A DNA stretch of 64,000 nt from the NCBI RefSeq assembly GCF_013327855.1, contig NZ_JABUMX010000001.1:1054001-1118000 (forward strand). Direction: 5' to 3'. The stretch's first letter is position 1; each line of letters begins with the position of its first letter. Below, piece by piece: positions 41,436 to 49,897 of this stretch. The notes below the pieces were generated by a model. The model worked only from the letters and a program-made list of their open reading frames with translations, ran no database searches and was not told the origin of the DNA. The stretch is from Phyllobacterium pellucidum. GTDB lineage: Bacteria; Pseudomonadota; Alphaproteobacteria; Rhizobiales; Rhizobiaceae. The position numbers and the translations under genes were made by a program.

Positions 41436-43406
41436 TCAGCCGCCGTAGTTGGCGCCTGTGATGTACTGAACAACATCGGCGCGGCGCTTGGCCCAGTTAA
41501 TGAAGCGCTCGGCGCGAATGCCGACCATGTTGTGCTGCCACAGCGAAACCATAACAGTCGATGCCGTTACAGGGTTGGTCGGCGCGCTGTCCATTTCCAG
41601 CGAAGCTTCGCGGGAAACATCGAGCATTACCTGGCCGTCGTCGGCGAGAAGTATCTCGCTTGCCTTGGCAAGGATGATGCGCGAGCCAGCAGGAATTGCA
41701 GGCGGGCCCACAACTTCAGCCTGAGCGGGAATGTTCTCGGAAAGAACAACAGGAAGCCCGAAGAACGTGCCCCCGCTTGTACCGTTGATAGCAAGGCCCG
41801 GGAATTCCGGCTGACCGAGGGGATTTTGCATCAGTGCCAGACCAAGAGCCTGCGTTTCCGTCATGACAAAGACCGCACCGGCCAGGGACATGTTGGCTGC
41901 GAGGAACTTGGCAAACAACGCCTTGACGTCCGCACGAACCGCATCAGCATCGGTACCGCTGGCAACGACCGGAGTAACGCCATTGGTGATCGATGCCGGC
42001 GATACGCCAACCGACACCGCCTTTGCCGGATCAACGAAGTCCTTGTCCATTGTCTGAACGATCGTGTTGATCAGATCCTGGCGTACCAGCGCCTCAGCCG
42101 AAGGATTGGAGAAGCGAACCAGTTCATCGGTCAAAACGACGATACCGGCCAGCTTGGCGAAACCGAGAGTGATCTGGTCGAACGAGAGTTCGCTCACCGG
42201 CTTCGGCTTGCCTTCACCAACCCACTGGGCCGCAGCGCCGGCAGTCTGGCGGGGTATCTTGATGTTGAACGGCACACGACGAAGCCCTGGAATCCGGCCG
42301 ATGATTGTCTGCGGACGCAGCAAGTCAACGAACTCGGAAGCCATGTTCTGGTATTCGACGAGCGGCTTGGCCCAATCAGCATCCGTCGTGGTGCCAGCGG
42401 CAACAGCAGCCTTCAGAACGGTTTCGACCTCAGGCGTATCGCCCCAAGCCTTGGCAACCTCGGCGGCCTGCATCAGGTTACCCTTACCGCGAGCCAAAGC
42501 GATGGCATATCGGGTGAATGCGGTGCCCTTTGGCAGGGCGGACTTGGCAACAGCCGGTACTGCACCGCCGCGAGCATCGGAACCAGACTGCAGGTCTTTA
42601 ACTTCAACAGGCTTGGCCTTTGCCGCATTGGACTTTTCAAGGGCCGAAAGACGAACGAGGTGAGCGTCAATCGACTTCACTTCTGCCTCAAGGCCATCAT
42701 ATTCCTCGGTCTGCTCCGCATCGAGGGTCACACCCTCTTCTGCAGCGGCATTCATCAGTTCTTCCATGCGCGCCGACTTGGCTACGCGGGTCGCTTCAAA
42801 CGAAGCGATCTGTTCGGCAATGGTTTTCATTGCTTTCCCTTTCTTCGGGTCTGGTGTGATGGTTTTGACTACTTTTCCCGAAGCGCCGGGCTTTACAGGT
42901 CGATCACTGTCCCTGGGCTCATTGCCGGTCGCGGCAAGCATGGGGGCGTCAATCGACTTGATCAGTGAAATGGTGGCATCGGCGTTGGCCGGAATCGTCA
43001 CCAAGGAGAGTTCGTAAACCTCAGATTTGACAAAGCGGATACCGCCATCGTCGAGGAATGCGTATTCGATAGCGCGGAAGCCGATTGACACAGCTGCGAC
43101 CAGACCGGCTTTGACAGACTGCCAAGCCTCGTCGACACGATCTTTCAGCGCGCCCAGCTCATCGATGGTCGGAAGCTCCGCCTCGAACGTGATGCCATCC
43201 TTGGTTGGCTTGTCGAACTTGACCAAGCCGACTGGCTTGTCAGACTTGTGTTGCCAAAGCAGAGGCATGGGGTTCTTGAAGGCAACGCCAAGGGGTTCAA
43301 CGATGTCGCCGACCCGGTCTGGGCTGGGTGTCGTGGCAGTGCCGCGTATGACACGACGTTCTTCCTCGACCGCTTTCACGGTCAAGATTGAATAGGCACG
43401 GTTCAT
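41436..43406 (-). CDS. Fused HK97 prohead protease and major capsid protein
   Basis: 656 residues in one frame. Residues 1-150 form the S78 prohead protease (RGTATTPSPDRVGDIVEPLG, LLWQHKSDKPVG with His53, AAVSIGF with Ser107). A basic linker (PGASGKVVKTITPDPKKGKA) leads to the capsid part: a scaffold-like helical delta domain (200-265), then the HK97 fold (RPQTIIGRIPGLRRVPFNIK, AGIVVLTDELVRFSNPSAEA, FGLPVVLSENIPAQ). An internal ATG at 42830 (Met193) has AAGGGA before it, so free capsid protein could also be made. The protease would cleave the delta domain during maturation. Confidence 0.9.
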   Translation of the reverse strand: MNRAYSILTVKAVEEERRVIRGTATTPSPDRVGDIVEPLGVAFKNPMPLLWQHKSDKPVGLVKFDKPTKDGITFEAELPTIDELGALKDRVDEAWQSVKAGLVAAVSIGFRAIEYAFLDDGGIRFVKSEVYELSLVTIPANADATISLIKSIDAPMLAATGNEPRDSDRPVKPGASGKVVKTITPDPKKGKAMKTIAEQIASFEATRVAKSARMEELMNAAAEEGVTLDAEQTEEYDGLEAEVKSIDAHLVRLSALEKSNAAKAKPVEVKDLQSGSDARGGAVPAVAKSALPKGTAFTRYAIALARGKGNLMQAAEVAKAWGDTPEVETVLKAAVAAGTTTDADWAKPLVEYQNMASEFVDLLRPQTIIGRIPGLRRVPFNIKIPRQTAGAAAQWVGEGKPKPVSELSFDQITLGFAKLAGIVVLTDELVRFSNPSAEALVRQDLINTIVQTMDKDFVDPAKAVSVGVSPASITNGVTPVVASGTDADAVRADVKALFAKFLAANMSLAGAVFVMTETQALGLALMQNPLGQPEFPGLAINGTSGGTFFGLPVVLSENIPAQAEVVGPPAIPAGSRIILAKASEILLADDGQVMLDVSREASLEMDSAPTNPVTASTVMVSLWQHNMVGIRAERFINWAKRRADVVQYITGANYGG

Positions 43407-43418
43407 TTTGGGGTCTCC

Positions 43419-45104
43419 TTAGCCGACCATCAGCATTTGGTACTTCGGCTCTCGCTTCACTTCCGGATTGCGGCTCATGACGGTCACGGCGTCGAATAGC
43501 GCCATCACCGGGTCGATCTTCGCATCACCGGCGTTCTGTTTCGTCGCGCGGATCGCGGTTGCGGTCGGCTCGATCTTGAGGTTGCCAACGCACCAGTTCA
43601 TCAGCGCTGAGCCGGAATGGCGCAGCGTGCCGTTCGTCAGCTTGCGCTCCGTCGTCTTGATGGCATTCATCATGGCGTAACCCTGCGGTGCGCCAATAAT
43701 GTTCTTGGCCTCGTCGTTGACGCCGATATCGTCCAGAGCGTCGACCAGTTCGCCGAGCCCGGCCGGATCAACCGCCACTGCGGCAAGGAGGTTCCGGTCC
43801 TTGATGTCTCGAATGATCTCGACGATCTCTGAAAGGTCGTCGAGTTTGTCGTCGACGATCGTCAATTCGCCGGCGCTCTCAAAGTCCCGCAGCTTCGAAG
43901 CGATGGACTTGCGCCGATCGAGCACGCCGACATGGCACCAGGCATGTGACCAGCAGAGCCAATCTTTCGTCACGCGATGGCGCCCGACAAGTGTCAGGCC
44001 GAACAAGTCGTCGAGGCCGCCGCCATCAACGCCGGGAACGATGACCTCGCAGACCTCAAGCATGTGCTCGATCGTGATGGTTTTGTCCGCCCGTGCCTCC
44101 CAGAAGTCGGCGCCTGGCCACCGGTTGCGGCGAAGCCGCATACCGATCTCGACATTCAAATGCTTGGCGAGAAAGGTTTGAACGGTATCGCCGTCCTCGT
44201 CATTACCACTGCGAACTCGATCGAGCTTGCGCTGTAACCACTCTGCGTTGACCGACCGGCCCATATTCGGATTGGTAACGTGGAAGTTCTCAGGGTCGAG
44301 GTATGCCTCTGCCTCAATCATCGCCTCCGGAAATTCATAGAGGACGGGAAGACTGCGAGGATCCTTTATCTTTCCGTCGCGCACATCGCGAAAGTAGTTG
44401 AGCCTTTCCTTGAAAACGCCGGCCGGCGGCTCGTCGGATTGCGTTGATATGTAGATCACGAAGCCTTCGGGCCTCGATATCAGTCCGCCAGTGGCTTCCT
44501 GAAGCATGGCAGATGCCCCGGCCCGTTTACCGAAGAGCCACAACTCCTCGATTAGGACAAATGCCGCTTTCTTCCCACCGACAGTGTTTGTATCGGCAGC
44601 CACCACTTTCAAAACGGCCCGCGTCGTACGGTGCGTGATCTGCTTGAGGTTGTCTTGCACATGCAAGAGGTCCACTAATTCGGGATCGGCGCGAACCATA
44701 TCCGCAGCAGGCTTGAAGGAATTGTTGGCAATTTCCAGTGTCGGCGCCAGGATCAGGAGTTCGGCCGAGTGTCGCCAATTCCGAATGAGGGCCGTCAGCA
44801 TTATTCCTGCAGCCAAGGTGCTCTTAATGTTCTTCTTGGAGATGAGGAGAAAGAACTCCTCAATCATCCGCTTGGCGCTTTCGTGATCGTAGGCACCGAA
44901 CACGGCCCTCACGAAATCGAAAACATATTCCTCGCAAGCTTCACCGAAAGTCGGCTGTCCAGGAACATCAACGATGCGAAGTGACTTAAAGACGGCAAGC
45001 GCCGCCTCAGCTTCATCCGGGAAGAGCGGACCGCAAGGGATGAGTGAACGGCCCTCCACGATGCGCCGCTCCCAGTCGGTGCAACTCGTATCCCACGCGA
45101 TCAT
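43419..45104 (-). CDS. Terminase large subunit
   Basis: 561 residues: Walker A-like SKKNIKST (residues 89-96), [15 protein letters not shown], a Walker B-type [10 protein letters not shown] and a C-terminal nuclease domain with [20 protein letters not shown] and [12 protein letters not shown]. It is the ATPase-nuclease motor that packages DNA through the portal. ATGA overlap with the small subunit gene. Confidence 0.93.
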   Translation of the reverse strand: MIAWDTSCTDWERRIVEGRSLIPCGPLFPDEAEAALAVFKSLRIVDVPGQPTFGEACEEYVFDFVRAVFGAYDHESAKRMIEEFFLLISKKNIKSTLAAGIMLTALIRNWRHSAELLILAPTLEIANNSFKPAADMVRADPELVDLLHVQDNLKQITHRTTRAVLKVVAADTNTVGGKKAAFVLIEELWLFGKRAGASAMLQEATGGLISRPEGFVIYISTQSDEPPAGVFKERLNYFRDVRDGKIKDPRSLPVLYEFPEAMIEAEAYLDPENFHVTNPNMGRSVNAEWLQRKLDRVRSGNDEDGDTVQTFLAKHLNVEIGMRLRRNRWPGADFWEARADKTITIEHMLEVCEVIVPGVDGGGLDDLFGLTLVGRHRVTKDWLCWSHAWCHVGVLDRRKSIASKLRDFESAGELTIVDDKLDDLSEIVEIIRDIKDRNLLAAVAVDPAGLGELVDALDDIGVNDEAKNIIGAPQGYAMMNAIKTTERKLTNGTLRHSGSALMNWCVGNLKIEPTATAIRATKQNAGDAKIDPVMALFDAVTVMSRNPEVKREPKYQMLMVG

Positions 45105-45526
45105 TTATTATGAACGACCAGCTTTGGCGGCATTGGCGGAGCGAACTTGCCCGCGACATTCTGGGCGGCAATCTGCTGTTCTTCTTTCTTGCCTAGTTTC
45201 GGCGCCTTGGACTCCCGAGCTTTTACGGCGTCGGCAGCGGCAGACACTCGGCCCATCTCCTCGAGCTTCTTCTGCGCGGCTACGTTTCCATCACGAGCCG
45301 ACTTGAACAGAAGGCCGATAATTTCCTTCCGGCGCTGAGCGTGACCGTCGGCGAGTTCGTTGGCGAAGTGCTTGCGCAAGGTGTCAGGATCAATTCTCAG
45401 AGCGCGGGCGATCATGTTGTCGCTTTCGCCAACGAATTTCATTTCCTCGACCGTCTGTCGATCCTCCAGAGAAGGACGATACGTGGGCCGCCCTCCCTTC
45501 GAAGAGCGCTTAGGTTTTTCGGTCAT
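45101..45526 (-). CDS. Terminase small subunit
   Basis: 141 residues with an N-terminal helix-turn-helix ([20 protein letters not shown]), a central helical region ([20 protein letters not shown]) and a Lys/Pro-rich tail. It recognises the packaging start and stimulates the large subunit. The gene head is at 45526; the HNH gene lies just upstream on the same strand. Confidence 0.85.
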   Translation of the reverse strand: MTEKPKRSSKGGRPTYRPSLEDRQTVEEMKFVGESDNMIARALRIDPDTLRKHFANELADGHAQRRKEIIGLLFKSARDGNVAAQKKLEEMGRVSAAADAVKARESKAPKLGKKEEQQIAAQNVAGKFAPPMPPKLVVHNK

Positions 45527-45674
45527 TTTCTATCTTTCAGCGAAAATTCCGGATCGCCGGAAAAAATTGTGCGAATGCGGGGCACGCGGGTCTAGGACGG
45601 AAGGGGTCTCAATACTTTGCGGTCCCCCCGGTCCCATTCACCGCTGTTTAAGGAACGTTTGGCAGCATCGCCGG

Positions 45675-45863
45675 ATGTCAAACAACATCTATCAGTTCAG
45701 ACGCATCAAGTGGGGCGATCCCAAACCGAAACTGAAGGTATTGGTCGAGGACTTTCAGCGACGCGTATGGCTTGACCATCTTTCCATAAGGTCTTTCTGC
45801 CTGCTCGTTTCAGCCTTGGCTCTGACCAGCTTTTTCTTGACACTCGTGGTGTTCAGAACGTAG
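45675..45863 (+). CDS. Small single-span membrane protein (62 aa)
   Basis: A basic N-terminal region (MSNNIYQFRRIKWGDPKPKL) and one C-terminal transmembrane helix (SFCLLVSALALTSFFLTLVV). It runs against the phage head genes and overlaps the end of the HNH gene. No clear ribosome site; moderate support only. Confidence 0.4.
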   Translation: MSNNIYQFRRIKWGDPKPKLKVLVEDFQRRVWLDHLSIRSFCLLVSALALTSFFLTLVVFRT

Positions 45864-46206
45864 CCGTTCGCTCCTGTCGCTGCTTCTCACTGTCATGGCA
45901 GACCCTACACACACACTGGATGTTGGCGTCCTTCCAGAATAGGTACTCGCTACCCCGATGGGGTGTCTTATGGTCCGCCACCAGTTGAGAGGTATTGGGC
46001 TCGATCCTCCCACACATCTGGCAGGTGAACAGATCGCGGACAAGGACCGACATCCTTAGCTTTTGCCAACGTGCCGTCTTGTACCACTTGCGCCACGGCT
46101 GGGTGTCATCCCTGTAGCGCGAGCGTTCTGCCTCATCGCCTGGCGCGTAACGCTTGAGCCGAGGGGCCAGCGTGCCAACCTTGGGCTTGAGCGGGGTCAG
46201 TGCCAT
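45853..46206 (-). CDS. HNH endonuclease (packaging-associated)
   Basis: 117 residues: KWYKTARWQKLRMSVLVRDL, then a zinc-type HNH core CQMCGR-x11-ADHKTPHRG-x10-NIQCVCRVCHDSEK. HNH nucleases next to terminase genes assist cos-site cleavage in HK97-like phages. The start at 46206 fits relatives (MALTPLKPKVG); the frame is open further. It is divergent from the cargo operon. Confidence 0.85.
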   Translation of the reverse strand: MALTPLKPKVGTLAPRLKRYAPGDEAERSRYRDDTQPWRKWYKTARWQKLRMSVLVRDLFTCQMCGRIEPNTSQLVADHKTPHRGSEYLFWKDANIQCVCRVCHDSEKQRQERTATF

Positions 46207-46306
46207 CTGATTAATCCCACTTTCCCAATTCACAGCCCGTCCATGAATGCTGTCGCGCCGCGTGTTTCCGGCGATCTGGTACGATTGAAAGCCGGCTTGC
46301 GCTGTT

Positions 46307-46331
46307 GGAACAGTGTTCTCTACCCCGCGTT
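46307..46331 (+). promoter_or_regulatory. EcfG promoter, exact consensus, inside the prophage
   Basis: GGAAC (46307-46311), 16 bases, CGTT (46328-46331), 27 bp before the DUF4142 start codon. An exact match to the host general-stress promoter in front of phage cargo. Confidence 0.75.
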
Positions 46332-46358
46332 GTTCGCTCAGTGCAAAGGAGAACCCAG

Positions 46359-46886
46359 ATGAACAAGCTTTTAGTGACTGTTGCCTTGTTAATGATGTCA
46401 ACGTCGACGTTTGCCCAGACGGCGGCTGAAAAGACCGGCGTCAACTCTCTGATCGGGGTGGCCCCCAAAACGGAAGATTTCGTTATGGAAGCTGCCACCA
46501 GTGACATGTTTGAAATCGAGTCCAGTAAGCTCGCCGCGGAACGGGCTGACGATCCTACCAAGGTTTTCGCGAAGCAGATGATCGCGGACCATCAGAAGAC
46601 GTCGGCGGAGCTGAAGCAATTGGTTGACAGCGGGAAGGTCAAGGCCTCAATCCCTACGGCAATGACATCAGCGCAGAAAAGCACGCTTGATAAGCTCAAC
46701 GGTCTGCAAGGTGAGGATTTCACCAAGCAGTATCACTCCGATCAGGTTTCGGCGCACAAAGACGCAGTTGACCTATTCAAGCGCTACGGCGAAGGCGGCG
46801 ATAATCCCGACCTTAAGGCGTGGGCCGCTACGACAGAGCCGGCCTTGGAACATCATCTGATGATGGCCCAGGATCTCGATAAGTAA
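46359..46886 (+). CDS. Secreted DUF4142 (ferritin-like) protein
   Basis: 175 residues. A signal peptide (LLVTVALLMMSTSTFAQ) precedes the DUF4142 domain: DFVMEAATSDMFEIESSKLA, VFAKQMIADHQKTSAEL, QYHSDQVSAHKDAVDLFKRY and a C-terminal EPALEHHLMMAQDL. The conserved His and acidic residues suggest a ferritin-like four-helix fold in the periplasm. Members are often induced by the general stress response. GGAG lies before the ATG. It heads the cargo operon. Confidence 0.88.
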   Translation: MNKLLVTVALLMMSTSTFAQTAAEKTGVNSLIGVAPKTEDFVMEAATSDMFEIESSKLAAERADDPTKVFAKQMIADHQKTSAELKQLVDSGKVKASIPTAMTSAQKSTLDKLNGLQGEDFTKQYHSDQVSAHKDAVDLFKRYGEGGDNPDLKAWAATTEPALEHHLMMAQDLDK

Positions 46887-46969
46887 GCAACAACTGGAAC
46901 CCAGGAAAGCGCTGCTCGCCATGAGCGGCGCAATCGGGTTAGTGGCGGAGCCGCTCTTAAAAGGCGGCC

Positions 46970-46994
46970 GGAACCTAATTCCCCTGCGGCTGTT
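46970..46994 (+). promoter_or_regulatory. EcfG-like promoter for the prophage DUF3606 gene
   Basis: GGAAC (46970-46974), 16 bases, TGTT (46991-46994); one mismatch. It lies 35 bp before the ATG at 47030. Confidence 0.55.
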
Positions 46995-47029
46995 GAGAAA
47001 CAATCAGCCACAGCCGCGGAGAAACCCAA

Positions 47030-47209
47030 ATGTCAGATGACAAATCCAAGCAGGACAATCGAGACCGCGCCACAGTATCGGCAAGCGAGGACTATGAGGT
47101 GAACTACCTCATGACGAAGCATGACATCAGCAGGGACCGGGCGCTTGAGCTGATCAAGAAGCACGGCGGCAGTCGCAAGAAGATCGAGAGCGAACTTGGA
47201 GGTCACTGA
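47030..47209 (+). CDS. DUF3606 family protein (59 aa), prophage copy
   Basis: MSDDKSKQDNRDRATVSASE, EDYEVNYLMTKHDISRDRAL, IKKHGGSRKKIESELG. It is clearly homologous to the host copy at 16732-16908. The two differ throughout in sequence, so this is an older relative, not a recent duplicate. Function unknown. Confidence 0.75.
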   Translation: MSDDKSKQDNRDRATVSASEDYEVNYLMTKHDISRDRALELIKKHGGSRKKIESELGGH

Positions 47210-47213
47210 CCAA

Positions 47214-47336
47214 ATGGCCGCCTATGATCTGTTGTGGACGACGCTTCCAGTCTTGATCGCCGCCCTTCTCTCCTCCATTCCCGAGATCGGCCCACCCAAA
47301 AGTGGTCATCGTCATCTTGCTACTGAAGGACGGTAG
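47214..47336 (+). CDS. Possible micro-protein with one membrane segment (40 aa)
   Basis: MAAYDLLWTTLPVLIAALLS starts 4 bp after the DUF3606 stop and ends 1 bp before the next start codon. The hydrophobic N-terminal half and the tight spacing argue for translation; there is no other support. Confidence 0.3.
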   Translation: MAAYDLLWTTLPVLIAALLSSIPEIGPPKSGHRHLATEGR

Positions 47337-47337
47337 A

Positions 47338-47490
47338 ATGGAGTATTTGTGGTTTGCGGTGGTGTTTGGCGGCCCGATCGTCCTCGGCGCAATCCTTGCT
47401 TTGGGAATGATGAAGCGCCGGCGCCTTACCGCGCAAGAAAAGCAGGCCTCAAAAGAAGCAACCAGGAAGCTTTATCGCTCGGACGATTAG
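47338..47490 (+). CDS. Small membrane protein (50 aa)
   Basis: MEYLWFAVVFGGPIVLGAIL forms one membrane helix; the C-terminal half is basic and charged (MKRRRLTAQEKQASKEATRK). GAAGGA lies 9 bases upstream. The same plan is seen in many small stress-regulon membrane peptides of rhizobia. Confidence 0.6.
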   Translation: MEYLWFAVVFGGPIVLGAILALGMMKRRRLTAQEKQASKEATRKLYRSDD

Positions 47491-47540
47491 CAATTTTTTG
47501 CACCGAAAATCTTGACACGGTTTCCTGCCATTACCAAATT

Positions 47541-47634
47541 TTCGCGGTCGGTTGCACCTCAGTGGACCGACGTCAGGGAGCGCCAAGCTTCTTGGCGCGC
47601 CTCATTTCTATGTTGCTCAAAGGAGGACCTAGCT
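47541..47634 (+). promoter_or_regulatory. ROSE-like RNA thermometer in the 5' leader of hsp20
   Basis: Three consecutive hairpins. First, GTCGGT/ACCGAC (about 47547-47571). Second, a perfect GCGCCAAG/CTTGGCGC (47580-47598). Third, the anti-ribosome-site hairpin, where TTGCT (47612-47616) faces the AGGAGG site (47621-47626) inside ctatgTTGCTC-aaAGGAGGacctag. A UYGCU segment opposite the ribosome site, with a G-G mismatch, is the defining mark of ROSE elements, which melt on heat shock and free translation of small heat-shock genes in rhizobia. Confidence 0.75.
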
Positions 47635-48111
47635 ATGAGAAGCAACGTCGATTTTTCCCCGTTCTACCGGTCGAGCGTCGGCTTTGACCGAATTTTCAAT
47701 CTGCTCGAAAACTCCACGCAACCGCAAGGCTCGGACAGATGGCCCCCGTATGACATCGTCAAGCTTGGGGAGGACAAATATCGCATCGTGATTGCTGTGG
47801 CCGGCTTCAGGCAAGATGACCTCGCCATCACCCATGAGCCAAATTTGCTGGTGGTCAAGGGTGACAAGTCCGTTGATGAAGAGCTGCAGTATCTTCACCA
47901 TGGTCTGGCGCTAAGGCCATTCGCCCACCGCTTCGAGCTTGCGGACCATGTGAGCGTTACCGATGCGCATGTCGACAATGGCCTGTTGATCATCGATCTC
48001 AAAAAGGAGATCCCCGAGGAAATGAAGCCGCGTCGTATCGCGATCAGTGGTATGGGTAAAACTATAAGTGGCGAAAGCTCGAACCAGGTGAAAGACAGCC
48101 GCGCTGCGTAA
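47635..48111 (+). CDS. Small heat-shock protein Hsp20 (IbpA type)
   Basis: 158 residues with the IbpA/B pattern: FSPFYRSSVGFDRIFNLLE, YDIVKLGEDKYRIVIAVAGF, LRPFAHRFELADHVSV, ADNGLL-like and LKKEIPEEMKPRRIAI at the end of the alpha-crystallin domain. It is an ATP-independent chaperone that holds unfolding proteins. Translation is probably heat-controlled by the ROSE-like leader. Its location in prophage cargo is unusual. A terminator follows. Confidence 0.93.
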   Translation: MRSNVDFSPFYRSSVGFDRIFNLLENSTQPQGSDRWPPYDIVKLGEDKYRIVIAVAGFRQDDLAITHEPNLLVVKGDKSVDEELQYLHHGLALRPFAHRFELADHVSVTDAHVDNGLLIIDLKKEIPEEMKPRRIAISGMGKTISGESSNQVKDSRAA

Positions 48112-48118
48112 TAGTCCC

Positions 48119-48154
48119 GCTCAGCCTCAGTGCTCCTGGGGCTGAGCTTTATTT
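48119..48154 (+). terminator. Intrinsic terminator of the stress cargo operon
   Basis: GCTCAGCC and its exact complement GGCTGAGC, with a 13-base loop, followed by TTTATTTG. It lies 8 bp after the Hsp20 stop. Confidence 0.8.
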
Positions 48155-48236
48155 GCGGGCTAGCGACACCTATCCGCGATGGCCTATTTGCACCATCGAG
48201 TTGGCTGCAGCGATCCTACGGCGTAAGGTCGTAGTG

Positions 48237-49037
48237 TCATGCTACGAGCCCTTCGGCTCTTGCTGCAATTCTTTCAGAGGCTTCCTGGACCGGATCGCGC
48301 ATCGGCACAAACGAAGAGACGCCAAGGCAAAGGAGAGCCTTCAGGTGTTCCCGGCCACCTTCATATCCCACGATTGGCGCGAAGGGTGCCATGGTCACGA
48401 ACGTTTCCGCACGATAAAGCCGGTTGTATTCAGCAAAGTTTGTAAAGGATTCGTGGTTGCTCCCTCGAAGCAGGAACGTCTCAATAGGCGTCCCCTCCGC
48501 CAAGATCACTTCGTGAGTGTCAAGCATGATGTTGTAATAATCCAGCTGCGAGGTTTCTGCAAAATCAGCAGGTGCAATCGAAATGCCGTTCACCAGTTCC
48601 TTAACCCGGATGAGCACGCCATCGATAAACAGAGCGTGGTTGGGCGAAAGATAAAGATCCTTGTGCGGTGTGCGCTCATCGAGCGCCTGGCGCGCAATGC
48701 GGATTGGCATGACGTTGTCAGGCCAGCACGGGCCACTCTTCTTGTAGCGCTGGTGGCCGATCCATTTCACCGCCATGGCTTTGCCGCGCACAGTTTCAAC
48801 AAGATCACCGATCCGAATATCCTCTATCCGCACCTCACCCGTCGGGGTCATGATAGAGGTACCGCGGAGAAAGCAATTGCGATCGCCACCCTTGGGAGGC
48901 TTGTCCTTAGGGGGCTTGTCCTTGGCCAGAGCTGGCAATGAGGCAACTGTGACAGCCGCGCTTGCCGCCGCTACGACGCCCAGAAAATGACGGCGCGCCC
49001 TGCTGCTCGGCCTGTTCGGTTTGGTATTTGATGTCAT
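48237..49037 (-). CDS. Tat-exported Hint-domain protein
   Basis: 266 residues. A twin-arginine leader (SRARRHFLGVVAAASAAVTV) and a Lys/Pro linker (KDKPPKDKPPKGG) precede a Hint_2-type domain: CFLRGTSIMTPTGEVRIEDI, IGDLVETVRGKAMAVKWIGH, YLSPNHALFIDGVLIRVKEL. The start Cys and the S-P-N-H-A-L motif are those of hedgehog/intein folds, which can self-cleave. In rhizobial Hint_2 proteins the target is unknown. GGAGGG before the ATG at 49037 fixes the start. It is convergent with Hsp20 and looks like further cargo. Confidence 0.82.
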   Translation of the reverse strand: MTSNTKPNRPSSRARRHFLGVVAAASAAVTVASLPALAKDKPPKDKPPKGGDRNCFLRGTSIMTPTGEVRIEDIRIGDLVETVRGKAMAVKWIGHQRYKKSGPCWPDNVMPIRIARQALDERTPHKDLYLSPNHALFIDGVLIRVKELVNGISIAPADFAETSQLDYYNIMLDTHEVILAEGTPIETFLLRGSNHESFTNFAEYNRLYRAETFVTMAPFAPIVGYEGGREHLKALLCLGVSSFVPMRDPVQEASERIAARAEGLVA

Positions 49038-49305
49038 CTGGCCCTCCGTGTGCTTCTGCACCTGTTTGTTGTTGTCGAGGATTGCTGACGACCATTCTAC
49101 ATTAGCTTCACGCTTCAGGAGCTTTCAATTTGCGCTTGATCTATACCAATATAGGCGTAAGGCGCGCTCCCAACGAAGGAGCCCCTACTCCTTTTGGTGA
49201 AGATAGTGCAGTTCTATCGCCACCGCGCTGGTCGCGATCTCATCTCAGCCTGGCGGGCGTTGCGCACTTCCCAAGACTCGTCCATCAGCCACGGCTCGGT
49301 CGGCT

Positions 49306-49722
49306 TCATGCGGCCTCCAGCCAATCAAGCGAGGAGAAACGCTCATCGCCGGTCAGTGTGAGGATCGTCGAGTATGAGATGTGATCGCGCGGATTCTCGC
49401 CGACAGTTTTCAACCATCTCACTTGCACAGTGATGGCTTCGATCTCGAGATCGTTGACGCCCTCGAACACGTTCCCGTTCATCGGGATGCCATTGCTGTG
49501 CTGCACATGATGGACGAGCTCGTGCACCATGACACACTGGTCGTACCGACTTCCCTCTCGCCAGCGCTTCAGTGTTATGACCGGCATCCACCGGACCGAG
49601 AAGCGTCCGCACGCCTCCATATCGGGATCGATGTGGATGAAGGGCAGAAACTGCGGCCGCGTATATTCGAGAAGATCAGCACTGAAGTGCATAAACTCCA
49701 ACGCCTGCTTATACACGCTCAC
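49306..49722 (-). CDS. Zincin-like protein with HELVHH motif
   Basis: 138 residues. The core VMVHELVHHVQHSNG contains HExxH (zinc ligands His, His; catalytic Glu) within a helix, followed by a possible third ligand in FEGVNDLEIEAITVQ. The N-terminus is helical. The GTG start at 49722 overlaps the stop of the small secreted protein before it (GTGA), so the two are translated together. The frame itself carries no signal peptide; export may depend on the partner. Substrate unknown. Confidence 0.65.
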   Translation of the reverse strand: MSVYKQALEFMHFSADLLEYTRPQFLPFIHIDPDMEACGRFSVRWMPVITLKRWREGSRYDQCVMVHELVHHVQHSNGIPMNGNVFEGVNDLEIEAITVQVRWLKTVGENPRDHISYSTILTLTGDERFSSLDWLEAA

Positions 49723-49835
49723 TTCTTCTGCCACTTTGGTGGCTTCTTCCTTATCGGCCTGTCAGGCTTTGGCAGTGCAAGCGCAGTGCTTGACAACAGC
49801 ATGCCGATGGCTGCGATAAACGCGCGACGTGTCAC
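49719..49835 (-). CDS. Small exported basic peptide (38 aa)
   Basis: GTG start with AAGGTGA upstream. MTRRAFIAAIGMLLSSTALA is a good, Tat-like signal; the mature part is only about 18 residues, very basic (LPKPDRPIRKKPPKWQKK). Its stop overlaps the start of the zincin gene. It may be a leader or immunity-like partner, or the N-terminal exon of a zincin that was split by a frameshift. Confidence 0.45.
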   Translation of the reverse strand: MTRRAFIAAIGMLLSSTALALPKPDRPIRKKPPKWQKK

Positions 49836-49897
49836 GGGATGTCACCTTGATCAGCTATGAGAAGGGTGGTTGTATCTGCCCAGAATCATACGGAGTT

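Noticed and set aside
41532..42968. 478-codon forward open frame across the capsid gene
   Set aside because: Long only because of codon bias on the opposite strand; the reverse frame has clear protease and capsid motifs.
47512..47544. RpoH promoter before Hsp20 (cttgac ... caaatt)
   Set aside because: The boxes fit the heat-shock sigma consensus only loosely; not strong enough to list as a feature.
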